A stretch of DNA of 64,000 bases, from NCBI RefSeq assembly GCF_016839145.1, contig NZ_CP069303.1:4331001-4395000 (forward strand), in the 5' to 3' direction. The stretch is from Shinella sp. PSBB067. GTDB lineage: Bacteria; Pseudomonadota; Alphaproteobacteria; Rhizobiales; Rhizobiaceae. The notes beneath the pieces are model-generated. The model was not told where the DNA came from, searched no databases, and saw only the letters and a list, made by a program, of their open reading frames with translations. The position numbers and the translations under genes are program-made. Shown in pieces: positions 20,086-29,382 of this stretch (its first letter is position 1; each line of letters starts with the position of its first letter).

Positions 20086-20568
20086 ATGTTTTCCCGCAGA
20101 ACCTTCCTTGCCGCCTCCGGAGCGGCCGTCGCCGCTCTTGCCGCGGGCTGCACCACCCGCCCGCCGGCGCCTTCCGCCGGCACCGGCAGCGACCAGACCG
20201 CCGCCTCGCTCGCCTTCGTCAACAAGCTGCGCGCCGCGCATGGCCTGCCGGCGCTTGCCCTCGACGGCGCGGCGCAGCGCGCGGCGATGGACCAGGCAGG
20301 CCGCATGGCGGCCGCCGGCCGGATGGAGCACAATATCGGCTTCGGCGCGAATTTCGGCAAACGCATGAAGGGCATGGACGTCGCCCTGCCGGCCGCCGAG
20401 AACATCGCCGCCGGGCAGGCGAGCGCGGCGGAGGCCTTCGAGGCCTGGTATCGCTCGCCCAAGCACCTCGCCAACATGCTGGGCAGCTATCGCGGCCTCG
20501 GCGTCGCGGTCGTCTCCAATCCGGCCTCCGGCAACCGGCGTTACTGGGCAATGGTACTTTCGGGCTGA
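20086..20568 (+). CDS. CAP/SCP-domain exported protein
   Basis: A 160-aa protein starting MFSRRTFLAASGAAVAALAAGCTTRPP. The leader has both a twin arginine (SRRTF) and a lipobox-like AAGC, so a Tat-exported lipoprotein is plausible. The remaining 120 residues form a CAP (SCP/PR1) domain: FVNKLRAAHGLPALALDGAA, the histidine of GRMEHNIGF, PAAENIAAG and AFEAWYRSPKHLANMLG. Bacterial CAP proteins are mostly of unknown function at the cell envelope. Two-base spacing from the preceding membrane protein gene indicates one transcript. Confidence 0.87.
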   Translation: MFSRRTFLAASGAAVAALAAGCTTRPPAPSAGTGSDQTAASLAFVNKLRAAHGLPALALDGAAQRAAMDQAGRMAAAGRMEHNIGFGANFGKRMKGMDVALPAAENIAAGQASAAEAFEAWYRSPKHLANMLGSYRGLGVAVVSNPASGNRRYWAMVLSG

Positions 20569-20690
20569 GCGGAAGAATGCGCCTCACCCACAAGCGGGGG
20601 GAGGGAGCACGTCATGCGTAGGTTTGCGGGTTAAGGAAAACGGTGCCGGCAGGCGGAAGAGGGGCTGCAAGGGCAGCGGGGAACGGGAAC

Positions 20691-22052
20691 ATGAGCGCAG
20701 CGACGATAGAGGAAAACGACGGGGCCGGCCCCTTCGAGGTGACGCACCGGCTGGTGCTGTCCATCGCCATTCCCATGACGCTCGGCTTCCTGACGACGCC
20801 GCTGCTCGGCCTCACCGACACGGCGGTCGCCGGGCGGCTCGGTTCGGCGGATGCGCTCGCCGGCATGGCGGTCGGGGCGGTGCTCTTCGATCTCCTGCTC
20901 GGCAGCTTCAATTTCCTGCGCGCCTCCACCACCGGGCTCGTCGCGCAGGCCTTCGGGCGTGGCGATAGGCGCGATGAGCAGGCGGTCTACTGGCGCTCGC
21001 TGACCATCGCGCTGTGTTGCGGCCTCGCGATCGCGCTGCTCTCCCCCCTGCTGCTCTCCGCCGGGCTCTTCCTGATGGCGCCCCCACCCGCCGTGGCCGA
21101 GGTGACCTCGACCTATTTCACCATCCGCGTGCTCGCCGCGCCCATGGCGCTCGCCAACTATGCGCTGCTCGGCTTCGTGCTCGGACGCGGGCAGGGCATG
21201 ACGGGGCTGATGCTGCAGGCGATCATCAACGGCATCAACATCGTGCTGTCGATCACCCTCGGCCTCGGTCTCGGCTGGGGCATCGCCGGCATCGCCTGGG
21301 GCACCTTCACGGGCGAGACGGTCGGTATGCTCGCCGGCCTCCTCATCGTCGTCACGCGCTTCGACCGCGCGCACCGGCCGGGACGGGCGGAGATCTTCGC
21401 TCGCTCGCGGATGAAGGCGTTGTTCTCGCTCAACCGCGACATCATGATCCGCACCTTCGTGCTGATCGGCGCCTTCGCCGTGATGACGCGCATCGGCTCT
21501 TCGATGGGACCGCTGGCGCTGGCGGCCAATGCCGTGCTGATGAACATCTTCCTCGTCGCCGGCTATTATCTCGACGGCCTCGCCAATGCCGCCGAACAGC
21601 TCGTCGGCCGGGCCTTCGGCGCGAACTTCCGCCCCGCCTTCGACCGCGCCGTCAAGCTCACGCTGCTCTGGTCCTTCGGCCTCGGCGTCGTGACGACGAT
21701 GCTCTTCCTCGTCTTCGGCGCGGATGTGATCGGCCTCCTGACGACGACGGAGAGCGTGCGGGCGGAGGCGGTGAAATACCTGCCCTGGGCGGCGCTGACC
21801 GCGCTGACCGGCGCGCTGGCCTTCCAGATGGACGGAGTGTTCATCGGCGCGACATGGTCGTCGGCCATGCGAAACATGATGCTGCTGGCCTTTGCCGGCT
21901 ATATCGCGGCGCTCGCGCTCTTCGTGCCGCTTCTCGGCAATCACGGGCTCTGGCTCGCGCTCAATCTGTTCCTGGCGTTTCGGGGCATCTTCCTGGCGCT
22001 GCGGCTGCCGGCGCTGGCCGGACGGCAGTTTTCCGCGGCGGGCCGGAGCTGA
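20691..22052 (+). CDS. MATE-family efflux transporter
   Basis: About 453 aa with twelve predicted membrane segments in two homologous halves. The first half has LSIAIPMTLGFLTTPLLGLTDTAVAGRLGSADALAGMA and FLRASTTGLVAQAFGRGD; the second has ALAANAVLMNIFLVAGYYLDGLANAAEQLVGRAFG. This is the MATE (DinF/NorM-like) antiporter pattern for Na+- or H+-coupled export of cationic compounds. Start 20691 was chosen because GGGAAC precedes it and MSAATIEENDG begins the soluble N-terminus. Substrate unknown. Confidence 0.92.
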   Translation: MSAATIEENDGAGPFEVTHRLVLSIAIPMTLGFLTTPLLGLTDTAVAGRLGSADALAGMAVGAVLFDLLLGSFNFLRASTTGLVAQAFGRGDRRDEQAVYWRSLTIALCCGLAIALLSPLLLSAGLFLMAPPPAVAEVTSTYFTIRVLAAPMALANYALLGFVLGRGQGMTGLMLQAIINGINIVLSITLGLGLGWGIAGIAWGTFTGETVGMLAGLLIVVTRFDRAHRPGRAEIFARSRMKALFSLNRDIMIRTFVLIGAFAVMTRIGSSMGPLALAANAVLMNIFLVAGYYLDGLANAAEQLVGRAFGANFRPAFDRAVKLTLLWSFGLGVVTTMLFLVFGADVIGLLTTTESVRAEAVKYLPWAALTALTGALAFQMDGVFIGATWSSAMRNMMLLAFAGYIAALALFVPLLGNHGLWLALNLFLAFRGIFLALRLPALAGRQFSAAGRS

Positions 22053-22082
22053 TCCCCGGCCCTTTTCCTGCTTGTCCGGCGC

Positions 22083-22286
22083 TCAGGCCGGCTGGATGCG
22101 GCCGACGATGCCGAGGCCGAGCAGATCGAGCGGATTGGTTTCCCCCCGCCCCGCTCTTTCGCCGTCTTCTGCGCGAATGTCGGCCCTCGCGCGCAGCCAG
22201 TGCGAATATTCACGGCCTTCCGGACGGCCTTCTTCTTCCCAGATTTCATGGGCCCTTTTCCGGACACGTTCGTCGTGATCGTCCAT
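22083..22286 (-). CDS. DUF2934 domain protein
   Basis: A 67-aa acidic/basic protein starting MDDHDERVRKRAHEIWEEEG. The segment RAHEIWEEEGRPEGREYSHW is the core of the DUF2934 family, widespread in rhizobia. It converges on the MATE gene, 30 bases away. The longer frame to 22370 has no added conserved residues. Function unknown. Confidence 0.78.
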   Translation of the reverse strand: MDDHDERVRKRAHEIWEEEGRPEGREYSHWLRARADIRAEDGERAGRGETNPLDLLGLGIVGRIQPA

Positions 22287-22424
22287 CTTGCGTCCCTTCC
22301 TGGCCTTTTTGGCCGTTTGGGCGGGATCGGCGCAGGCTACCGTCGATGTGAACCGGCTTCTGCCGTACACTCCACCCGCATGGACGAAACCCGTAGCGGG
22401 GGACTTTGGTTCCCTTGTGACGAT

Positions 22425-23510
22425 TCAGAGGGTGCGGTCGGCCCAATTGGCCGTGCGGGTGCCGCAAAGCGCGGAAATCGAGGCGATCTGCTCGCGATCA
22501 CAAATGCGCGAGAGGCCGTTCACGATTTCGCCCGGCAGCGTCGGGCCGGCATAGATCATGCAGGAATAGAGCTGCACGAGGTCCGCCCCCGCGCGGATCT
22601 TCTCCGCCGCCGTCTCCGCCGAGGAGACGCCGCCGACGCCGATGATCGGCAGGTTCCCGCCGACGCGCCGGCGCATCTTGGCGAGCACGACGGTCGACTT
22701 CTCGAAGAGCGGCTTGCCGGAGAGCCCGCCTGCCTCGCCCGCGTGGCGCGTGTCGCGAAGGCCCGCGCGCGACAGCGTGGTGTTGGAGACGATGAGGCCG
22801 TCGAGCGGATGGGCGAGCGCCACCTCGGCGATGTCGTCGAGGCCTTCCTCGGTCAGGTCGGGCGCGATCTTCAGGAAGACGGGCACCTGCCGGCCGCTGC
22901 GCGCCTGTTCCTCGGCGCGGGCGGCGAGCACGGCGGAAAGCAGCGCGTGCAGGCTTTCCCTGGCCTGGAGGTCGCGCAGGCCCGGCGTGTTGGGCGAGGA
23001 GATGTTGGCGGTGAAGTAGCGTGCGACGTCGTAGAAGGTGCGGATGCCCTGGACGTAGTCCGCGATGCGATCCTCGCTGTCCTTGTTGGCGCCGATATTG
23101 ACGCCGATCAGCGCATCGCGCCGGCAGCCCTTCAGGCGCGCGAGGGCGGCGGCGTGGCCTTCGTTGTTGAAGCCCAGCCGGTTGATGACGGCGTCGTCCG
23201 CGGTGAGGCGGAAGATGCGGGGCTTCGGATTGCCTTCCTGCGGGCGCGGCGTCACCGTGCCGATTTCGGCAAAGCCGAAGCCGAGGCGCAGCAGCGCTTC
23301 CGGCACTTCGGCATTCTTGTCGTAGCCGGCGGCGATGCCGAGCGGATTGGGGAAGGCGATGCCCGCGACCGTCTGGGCAAGCCGCGGGTCGGCCTTTGCG
23401 GGGCAGGCGGGCACGATGCCGGCTTTCAGCGCGGCGATCGACAGGCCGTGGGCGGTTTCCGGATCGAAAAGGAAGAGGCCCTTGCGGCCGAGGCTGGACA
23501 GGAACGACAT
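22425..23510 (-). CDS. pyrD: dihydroorotate dehydrogenase (quinone)
   Basis: A 361-aa class 2 dihydroorotate dehydrogenase that oxidises dihydroorotate to orotate with FMN and passes electrons to quinone, the fourth pyrimidine synthesis step. The N-terminal helices for membrane association start MSFLSSLGRKGLFLFDPETAH. Motifs include PNPLGIAAGYDKNAEV, EIGTVTPRPQEGNPKPRIFR, the serine catalytic region YFTANISSPNTPGLRDLQ, VSNTTLSR and the phosphate-binding VGGVSSAETAAEKIRAGA. It overlaps the upstream DUF952 gene by one base, indicating coupled translation. Confidence 0.95.
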   Translation of the reverse strand: MSFLSSLGRKGLFLFDPETAHGLSIAALKAGIVPACPAKADPRLAQTVAGIAFPNPLGIAAGYDKNAEVPEALLRLGFGFAEIGTVTPRPQEGNPKPRIFRLTADDAVINRLGFNNEGHAAALARLKGCRRDALIGVNIGANKDSEDRIADYVQGIRTFYDVARYFTANISSPNTPGLRDLQARESLHALLSAVLAARAEEQARSGRQVPVFLKIAPDLTEEGLDDIAEVALAHPLDGLIVSNTTLSRAGLRDTRHAGEAGGLSGKPLFEKSTVVLAKMRRRVGGNLPIIGVGGVSSAETAAEKIRAGADLVQLYSCMIYAGPTLPGEIVNGLSRICDREQIASISALCGTRTANWADRTL

Positions 23511-23857
23511 CAGGGGAGCATCTCCGGGAACTGGTGGGCGCCATCGGGGCCGAGCGGCAGCGGCCTTTCCCACAGGACGGCGGAGAGCGGCAGGTCGGCG
23601 TAAAGGTGCGGGAAGAGATCGCCGCCGCGCGAGGGCTCGAAGACCAGCTTTTCGCCGAGCGCCTCGCCGTCGACGGCAACGAGGAGGAGGTCGCCCTGGC
23701 CGGCGAAATGGCGGGCGGCGGTTTCCCGCGCCTGCGGAGCGGTGGAGAAGTGGATGTAGCCGTCTGAAAGGTCGATGGCGGCGCCCTTGAAAATCCCCGC
23801 GTCCTTCGCATCTTGCCACAGACTTGCCGGAACGATCTTGTAGATTGTCTTGGCCAT
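23510..23857 (-). CDS. DUF952 family protein
   Basis: A 115-aa protein starting MAKTIYKIVPASLWQDAKDAG. The segments IDLSDGYIHFSTAPQARETAARHF and GGDLFPHLYADLPLSAVLW define DUF952, which is related to ADP-ribosyltransferase-like folds in some annotations; activity is unproven. It is directly upstream of pyrD with a one-base overlap, a linkage seen in other alphaproteobacteria to my knowledge. The frame upstream of 23857 is not coding-like. Confidence 0.88.
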   Translation of the reverse strand: MAKTIYKIVPASLWQDAKDAGIFKGAAIDLSDGYIHFSTAPQARETAARHFAGQGDLLLVAVDGEALGEKLVFEPSRGGDLFPHLYADLPLSAVLWERPLPLGPDGAHQFPEMLP

Positions 23858-23965
23858 CTCGCCCGTTTCTCCATAGGCTGCCGCGTTCAACGGTAGCGCT
23901 TGCCGCAAAGAACGGCGAATGTCCACCGGCGACAGGCCCGCAAACCGGCTCTTGGAGGATTTTGC

Positions 23966-24394
23966 ATGCGAATTCACGCTCTGCCCATCACCTTCCTCGC
24001 CCTGTTGCTGACCGGCTCGGCCCATGCCGAGGGCGAAGGCCGCTACCGCATGGAGAAGACCGAGACCGGCTTCGTCAGGCTCGACACGGTGTCCGGCGAC
24101 ATTTCGCTGTGCCGCGAGCAGGACGGCCAGATCGTCTGCCGCATGGCCGCGGACGAGCGCGCGGCCTTCGAGAAGGAGCTGGACCTCCTGGCAAAACGCA
24201 TCGAAGCCCTCGAAAAGGGCGGTACAACCGGCCAGACGGCTGCAAAACCTTCTCTACCGACGGATGAAGAGATTGACCGGACCATGAGCATCATGGAAAA
24301 GATGATGAAAAGGTTCATGGGCATCGTGAAAAACCTGGAGGACGGCGCGGAGGAACCCGCCCCCGGTAAGGACGCGGCGCCGCAGAAGACCTGA
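23966..24394 (+). CDS. secreted coiled-coil protein, unknown function
   Basis: A 142-aa protein with signal MRIHALPITFLALLLTGSAHA and a GGAGG site 7 bases before the ATG. The mature protein starts with a short beta-type segment containing two cysteines (SLCREQDGQIVC), possibly a disulfide, then a charged helical stretch (ADERAAFEKELDLLAKRIEAL) and a Met-rich helix ending in a Pro/Glu/Lys tail. It precedes the response regulator by 66 bases on the same strand. No family recognised. Confidence 0.75.
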   Translation: MRIHALPITFLALLLTGSAHAEGEGRYRMEKTETGFVRLDTVSGDISLCREQDGQIVCRMAADERAAFEKELDLLAKRIEALEKGGTTGQTAAKPSLPTDEEIDRTMSIMEKMMKRFMGIVKNLEDGAEEPAPGKDAAPQKT

Positions 24395-24460
24395 CGGGCC
24401 CCTGCTGCCGGAAATGCCGTGCCGCGCCCGTCGCAAGGTCATACTCTTGGGAGGGAGCGC

Positions 24461-25114
24461 ATGGCATCGGCACTCACGATCATCATCGCGGACGACCATC
24501 CGCTGTTCCGGGGCGCGCTGAAACAGGCCCTGACCGGAATGGCGGGGGATCCCGACATCGTCGAGGCCGGCGATTTCGAGGCGGCGCGCAAGGCCGCCTC
24601 CGACCATCCGAACGCCGACCTCCTGCTGCTCGACCTCGCCATGCCGGGCGTCAGCGGCCTTTCCGGCCTGATCTCGCTCCGGGCGGAATTCCAGAGCCTT
24701 CCCGTCGTCATCGTCTCGGCCAGCGACGATCCGGCCACCATCCGCCGCGCGCTCGATCTCGGCGCCTCGGGCTTCATCTCCAAGTCCGCCTCCATCGAGG
24801 ACATCCGCGAAGGCATCGGCTCGGTGCTCGACGGCAACATCTATACGCCCGGCGGCTATGTGCGCGGGGCGGAACAGGACAGCGAGGTGGCCGACCTCAT
24901 CGCGCGGCTGCGCACGCTCACCCCGCAGCAGTCGCGGGTGCTCGCCATGCTGGCCGAAGGCCTGCTCAACAAGCAGATCGCCTACGAGCTCGGCGTCTCC
25001 GAGGCGACCATCAAGGCGCATGTCTCCGCGATCCTCCTGAAGCTCAATGTCGACAGCCGCACCCAGGCGGTCATCCAGCTCGGCAAGATCGGCGCGGCGC
25101 AGGCGGCGGCCTGA
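24461..25114 (+). CDS. LuxR/NarL-type response regulator (CrbR-like)
   Basis: A 217-aa regulator. The receiver domain (about 4-120) has acidic residues in IIIADDHPLFRGAL, the phosphoacceptor Asp in LLLLDLAMPGVSG, the Ser of VVIVSASDD and the Lys of GFISKSAS. The C-terminal LuxR helix-turn-helix (about 146-205) reads LTPQQSRVLAMLAEGLLNKQIAYELGVSEATIKAHVSAI. GGGAGGGA precedes the start at 24461. It converges on a transporter-fused hybrid kinase with only 3 bases between stop codons, the arrangement of CrbS/CrbR systems that control acetate use. The acs target is not in the window. Confidence 0.9.
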   Translation: MASALTIIIADDHPLFRGALKQALTGMAGDPDIVEAGDFEAARKAASDHPNADLLLLDLAMPGVSGLSGLISLRAEFQSLPVVIVSASDDPATIRRALDLGASGFISKSASIEDIREGIGSVLDGNIYTPGGYVRGAEQDSEVADLIARLRTLTPQQSRVLAMLAEGLLNKQIAYELGVSEATIKAHVSAILLKLNVDSRTQAVIQLGKIGAAQAAA

Positions 25115-25117
25115 ACC

Positions 25118-28100
25118 TCACTCCGCCGCTTCCCGCTGCATCATCGAAAGCTGCGTCAGCCAGGCCCGCATGGAGCCGGGGCGGACGGGCTTGTTCTGCA
25201 CGAGGATTTTGTCGCGCTCGGCCTCGGCGCGGACATCCGGCGTGCGGTCGGCGGTGACGAGGAGGGCCGGCACCGCGCGGCCGAGCGCCGCGCGCAGCTT
25301 GCCGATCGCGGCGATGCCGGTGCCGTCGTCGAGGTGATAGTCGGCGATCACGGCGTCGATGGCGGGCAACGGGTCTGTGGCGGCCAGCGCTTCGACCGCG
25401 GCGACCGATTCCGCCAGCACGACCGTGCAGCCCCAGCCGGAAAGAAGCAGCCGCATCCCGTCGAGGATCTTCGGCTCGTTGTCGATGCACAGCACGCGCA
25501 GACCTTTCAGCGGCTCGTCGACAACAGGCACGACGGCGGGCTTGTCGGCGACGTGGCGGCTGGCGGCCATGTCGATCGGCACGCGCACCTTGAAGCTGGT
25601 GCCGCGTCCCGGCGTCGATTGCAGCTCGACGGGATGAGACAGCACCCGCGAGATGCGGTCGACGATGGAAAGGCCGAGCCCGAGGCCCGGCGCCGTGCGC
25701 GCGCCCTCGTCCAAGCGGGCGAATTCCTTGAAGACGGTGCGGAATTTCGAGGAGGGGATGCCGATGCCCGAATCGAGCACCTGGATGAAGGCATGCCCGC
25801 CCTTGCGCCGCACGCCGACGAGCACCTTGCCCGAATTCGTGTATTTGATCGCGTTCGAGACGAGGTTCTGCACGACGCGGCGCAGCAGGTTCGGGTCGGT
25901 GCGGATGGCGAGCGAGGACGAGAGCACGGTGAACTTGAGGTTCTTCGCCCGCGCGATGGGGGCGAAATCGGTCTCGATGCGCTTGAGGAGATCCTTCAGC
26001 GCCACCGTCTGTACGCGCGGCTTCATGGCCCCCGTGTCGAGGCGGGAGATGTCGAGCACGGCGCCGAGGATCGCTTCCACCGATTCCAGCGAGGAATCGA
26101 TGTTGCGGACCATCTCGCGGTTCTCCGTGTCGCCCAGCCGCTCGACCAGCGATGAGGAGTAGAGCCGCGCCGCGTTGAGCGGCTGGAGGATGTCGTGCCC
26201 GGCGGCGGCGAAGAAGCGCGTCTTGCTGATATTGGCTTCTTCCGCGGCGGCGCGGGCCTCGGCAAGCTCGGTATTGACGCGGGTGAGCTCGACGGTGCGC
26301 TCGGCGACGCGCTGCTCCAGCGTCTCGTTGACCTGTTTCAGCGCGCGGTCGGAGGCGACGCGGTCGGTGATATCAGTATAGGTGGAGACGAACCCCTTTT
26401 CCGGCATGGCGTTGGTGCGGATTTCCAGGATGCGTGCGCCGTCGCCGAGCACCAGCGCGAAAGGTTCGTCGAAGGTCATGGTGCGGGTGATCGCGGCCTG
26501 GCGGTCCGCCTCCGCGATGTCGCCGCGCTCGACGAGGATGTCCACGATGTCGGCCAGCGGAAAGCCGACCTGGCCGACATATTCCGGCAGGTCGAGGAGC
26601 TGGCGGAATCGGCGGTTCCAGACGGTGAGGTTGCCCTCGCTGTCGAAGACTGCGATGCCCTGATCCATCTGGCCGAGCGCGGTCTGCAGCATGTCCTGGT
26701 TGTATTGCAGGGCCTCGCTGGCCTGGTCGAGCAGCCAGTCGGTGTCCGTCGGCGTGTCGTCGATGCGCTGGAGCACGAGCGAGAGCACGAGGCGGGCGGA
26801 GGACGAGCCGATGGCGCTGCCGAGGAGCTGCTCGGAGAAATGCACGATGGCCGCATCGGCCGGCGCATTGTCTTCCAGCCAGCGCCCGACCTGCCGCTCA
26901 TAGGTATGGAAGGAGCGCTGCATGCGCTCCTCGCCGAGATATTTGGCGATTGTGCTCTTGAGGTCCTTCACCGTCACCTTCGTGCGCCGGCCGCGGAAGG
27001 CGCGCTCGAGGCGTGGCTTGGCGCGGATGAAGGTGCCGGCCTGGAGGCGTTCCAGCGAGGTCGGGTTGCGGGTGAGCGAGCCGACCACATAGGCGCCGAT
27101 ATTGACCATCATGGCGATGAGGGTCGCGTTGACCAGCGGATCGGCGGCCGCGCCCGTGAAGATGGTGGAGCCGGGGAAGAGGAAGCCGAGCACGGTTTCG
27201 GCGACATAGGCGTTGTCCGCGACCCCGATGCTCGGCAGGAAGAGCAGGTAGGCCCAGACGACGAGGCCCGAGATCATGCCCGCCATCGCGCCGCGGGCAT
27301 TGGCGTTGCGCCAGAAGAGGCCGCCGAGCAGCGCGGGGGCGACCTGCGCCGCCGCGGCGAAGGCGAGGAGGCCCATCGAGGCAAGGCCCGCATTGGCCGT
27401 CGCCGCGCGGTAATAGGCATAGCCGAGCAGGAGCACGAAGAAGATGGCGAGCCGCCGGATGCGCAGTAGCATGCGCGAGAGGTCGTCCTGCTGCTCGACG
27501 CCGCCGATGAGGCTGCGGCGCAGCACGACCGGGATGACGATGTCGTTCGACACCATGATGGACAGCGCCACCGAGGCGACGATGACCATGGCGGTGGCGG
27601 CCGAAAAGCCGCCGATGAAGGCGACGAGCGTCAGGACGTGCTGGTCGAGCGCGAAGGGCAGGGTCAGCACATAGAGGTCGCCGTCGCCCTGGCCGTTGAA
27701 GGTCATGACGCCGCCGATGGCGACGGGCAGGACGAAAAGGTTGATGGCGATGAGGTAGAGCGGGAAGAGGATGCCCGCCATGCGCAATTCGCCCGCCGTG
27801 CGGTTCTCGACGACCGTGACGTGGAACTGGCGCGGCAGCATGACGATGGCGAAGGCCGAAAGCACGATCAGCAGGATCCAGCGGGCGACCGGCGTCTCGT
27901 AGGTCAGCGACCGCATGACACGCTCGTTCTGAGAGGCGCGCTGCCACAGGTCACCCGGCCCGTCGAACAGGAAATAGACGACATAGATGCCGACGGAGGC
28001 GATGGCGACGAGCTTGACCAGCGATTCCATCGAGATCGCGAGGATGAGGCCGTCCTGGTGCTCGGTCGCGTCCGTGTGGCGCGTGCCGAAGACGATGGCG

Positions 28101-28621
28101 AAACAGGTGAGCGAGAGCGTGACGACGAGCGGCAGGTCGATGATCCCGCCCGAGGCGGCTATGCCGAACCCGGTCGTGTCGACCATGGCGGCGACGGAAC
28201 TGGAGACCGCCTTCAACTGGAGGGCGATGTAGGGGATGTAGGCGATCAGCGAGATGAGGGCGACGACGGCGGCAACGCCCGGATTCTTCCCGTAGCGGGC
28301 GGCGATGAAGTCGGCGATGGAGGTGAGGCGTTCGGATTTCGCCAGCGTCACGATACGGCGGATGAGCGGCATGCCGAGCGTGAACATCAGGATCGGGCCG
28401 ATATAGATGCCGGCGAATTCCAGCCCGTTGGTGGTGGCAAGCCCGACGCCGCCGAAATAGGTCCAGGAGGTGCAGTAGATGGCGAGGCTGAGCGCATAGA
28501 CGAGCGGCCGGCCCTTGGTCGAGCGGCCGGAATGCTTGGCCTTGCGGTCGCCGTAACTTGCGACCGCGAAGAGCAGGAGCAGATAGGCGAGCGCCAAGGC
28601 GAATATCAGCGAGCCCGGCAT
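25118..28621 (-). CDS. hybrid sensor histidine kinase with N-terminal sodium/solute symporter domain (CrbS-like)
   Basis: About 1167 aa. Residues 1-520 form an SLC5-type transporter with roughly 13 membrane segments (for example YALSLAIYCTSWTYFGGVGL). A PAS domain follows near 645-750 (GQMDQGIAVFDSEGNLTVWN), then a HisKA helix with the phosphorylatable His near 805 (FFAAAGHDILQPLNAARLYS), an ATPase domain near 905-1010 (VVQNLVSNAIKYTNSG; GLGLGLSIVDRISR), and a receiver domain near 1037-1157 with the Asp of IADYHLDDG. The start at 28621 has a GGGAGG site; the extension to 28723 lacks it. Known relatives couple transport or sensing of small carboxylates to phosphorelay. Confidence 0.92.
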   Translation of the reverse strand: MPGSLIFALALAYLLLLFAVASYGDRKAKHSGRSTKGRPLVYALSLAIYCTSWTYFGGVGLATTNGLEFAGIYIGPILMFTLGMPLIRRIVTLAKSERLTSIADFIAARYGKNPGVAAVVALISLIAYIPYIALQLKAVSSSVAAMVDTTGFGIAASGGIIDLPLVVTLSLTCFAIVFGTRHTDATEHQDGLILAISMESLVKLVAIASVGIYVVYFLFDGPGDLWQRASQNERVMRSLTYETPVARWILLIVLSAFAIVMLPRQFHVTVVENRTAGELRMAGILFPLYLIAINLFVLPVAIGGVMTFNGQGDGDLYVLTLPFALDQHVLTLVAFIGGFSAATAMVIVASVALSIMVSNDIVIPVVLRRSLIGGVEQQDDLSRMLLRIRRLAIFFVLLLGYAYYRAATANAGLASMGLLAFAAAAQVAPALLGGLFWRNANARGAMAGMISGLVVWAYLLFLPSIGVADNAYVAETVLGFLFPGSTIFTGAAADPLVNATLIAMMVNIGAYVVGSLTRNPTSLERLQAGTFIRAKPRLERAFRGRRTKVTVKDLKSTIAKYLGEERMQRSFHTYERQVGRWLEDNAPADAAIVHFSEQLLGSAIGSSSARLVLSLVLQRIDDTPTDTDWLLDQASEALQYNQDMLQTALGQMDQGIAVFDSEGNLTVWNRRFRQLLDLPEYVGQVGFPLADIVDILVERGDIAEADRQAAITRTMTFDEPFALVLGDGARILEIRTNAMPEKGFVSTYTDITDRVASDRALKQVNETLEQRVAERTVELTRVNTELAEARAAAEEANISKTRFFAAAGHDILQPLNAARLYSSSLVERLGDTENREMVRNIDSSLESVEAILGAVLDISRLDTGAMKPRVQTVALKDLLKRIETDFAPIARAKNLKFTVLSSSLAIRTDPNLLRRVVQNLVSNAIKYTNSGKVLVGVRRKGGHAFIQVLDSGIGIPSSKFRTVFKEFARLDEGARTAPGLGLGLSIVDRISRVLSHPVELQSTPGRGTSFKVRVPIDMAASRHVADKPAVVPVVDEPLKGLRVLCIDNEPKILDGMRLLLSGWGCTVVLAESVAAVEALAATDPLPAIDAVIADYHLDDGTGIAAIGKLRAALGRAVPALLVTADRTPDVRAEAERDKILVQNKPVRPGSMRAWLTQLSMMQREAAE

Positions 28622-28808
28622 GCTTCCTCCCGCAGTCCTTCGGCCTTTCCGGCCAGAATAGGCCAAAGCGCGCGGGAAGGAAATTGCGCCGAAGGTCGGG
28701 GTTGGAAATGTTCGCCTGTGCAAAGCGCCGCAAGTTTGGCAATTGGCAGTTTCAACCCATGAAAAACTAAATTAGTCTGCTTTTGCGTCGCAGCAAAAGG
28801 AGACCCTC

Positions 28809-29249
28809 ATGCTCAATGAGTTCAAGGCGTTTATCGCCCGCGGCAATGTCATGGACCTCGCCGTGGGTGTCATCATCGGTGCAGCCTTCAACAAGATCGT
28901 CGAATCCGTCGTGAACGACCTTGTCATGCCGATCGTCGGCGCCTTGACGGGGGGAGGTTTCGACTTTTCCAACTACTTCATCGCCCTGTCGGGCAACGTG
29001 ACCGCCTCTTCGCTGGCCGCCGCGCGCGAACAGGGCGCGGTCTTCGCCTATGGCAATTTCATCACCGTCTTCATCAACTTCCTCATCCTCGCCTGGATCA
29101 TCTTCCTGATGATCAAGGCCGTGAACCGCATGCGCGCCTCGCTGGAGAAGGAAAAGGCCGAGGGCGCCGCCGAGCCGGCTCCGCCGCCGGAAGACGTGCT
29201 GCTCCTCACGGAGATCCGCGACCTGCTCAAGAGCCGCCCGGCGGTCTGA
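28809..29249 (+). CDS. mscL: large-conductance mechanosensitive channel
   Basis: A 146-aa inner-membrane channel opening under tension to release solutes in hypo-osmotic shock. The N-terminal helix and first span read [20 protein letters not shown] and [21 protein letters not shown], with the Gly/Ala packing of the gate. The second span is [20 protein letters not shown], followed by a charged cytoplasmic helix. Length matches the pentameric family. AGGAGA precedes the start. A strong terminator follows. Confidence 0.97.
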   Translation: MLNEFKAFIARGNVMDLAVGVIIGAAFNKIVESVVNDLVMPIVGALTGGGFDFSNYFIALSGNVTASSLAAAREQGAVFAYGNFITVFINFLILAWIIFLMIKAVNRMRASLEKEKAEGAAEPAPPPEDVLLLTEIRDLLKSRPAV

Positions 29250-29269
29250 GTGTCTTGCATCGCGTTTGG

Positions 29270-29300
29270 AAAAGGCCCGGTTTCGACCGGGCCTTTTTGT
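29270..29300. terminator. bidirectional terminator after mscL
   Basis: A 12-bp stem (AAAAGGCCCGGT / ACCGGGCCTTTT) with a TTCG loop and T runs on both strands. It separates mscL from the converging aru operon. Confidence 0.88.
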
Positions 29301-29382
29301 TGGGCGGCTTGAAGAGTTGGCGTCGCGCTTGGCGCGTGGATCCTCGGGCTCGACCCGACAATCCATTCCACGCCGTCCGCCG

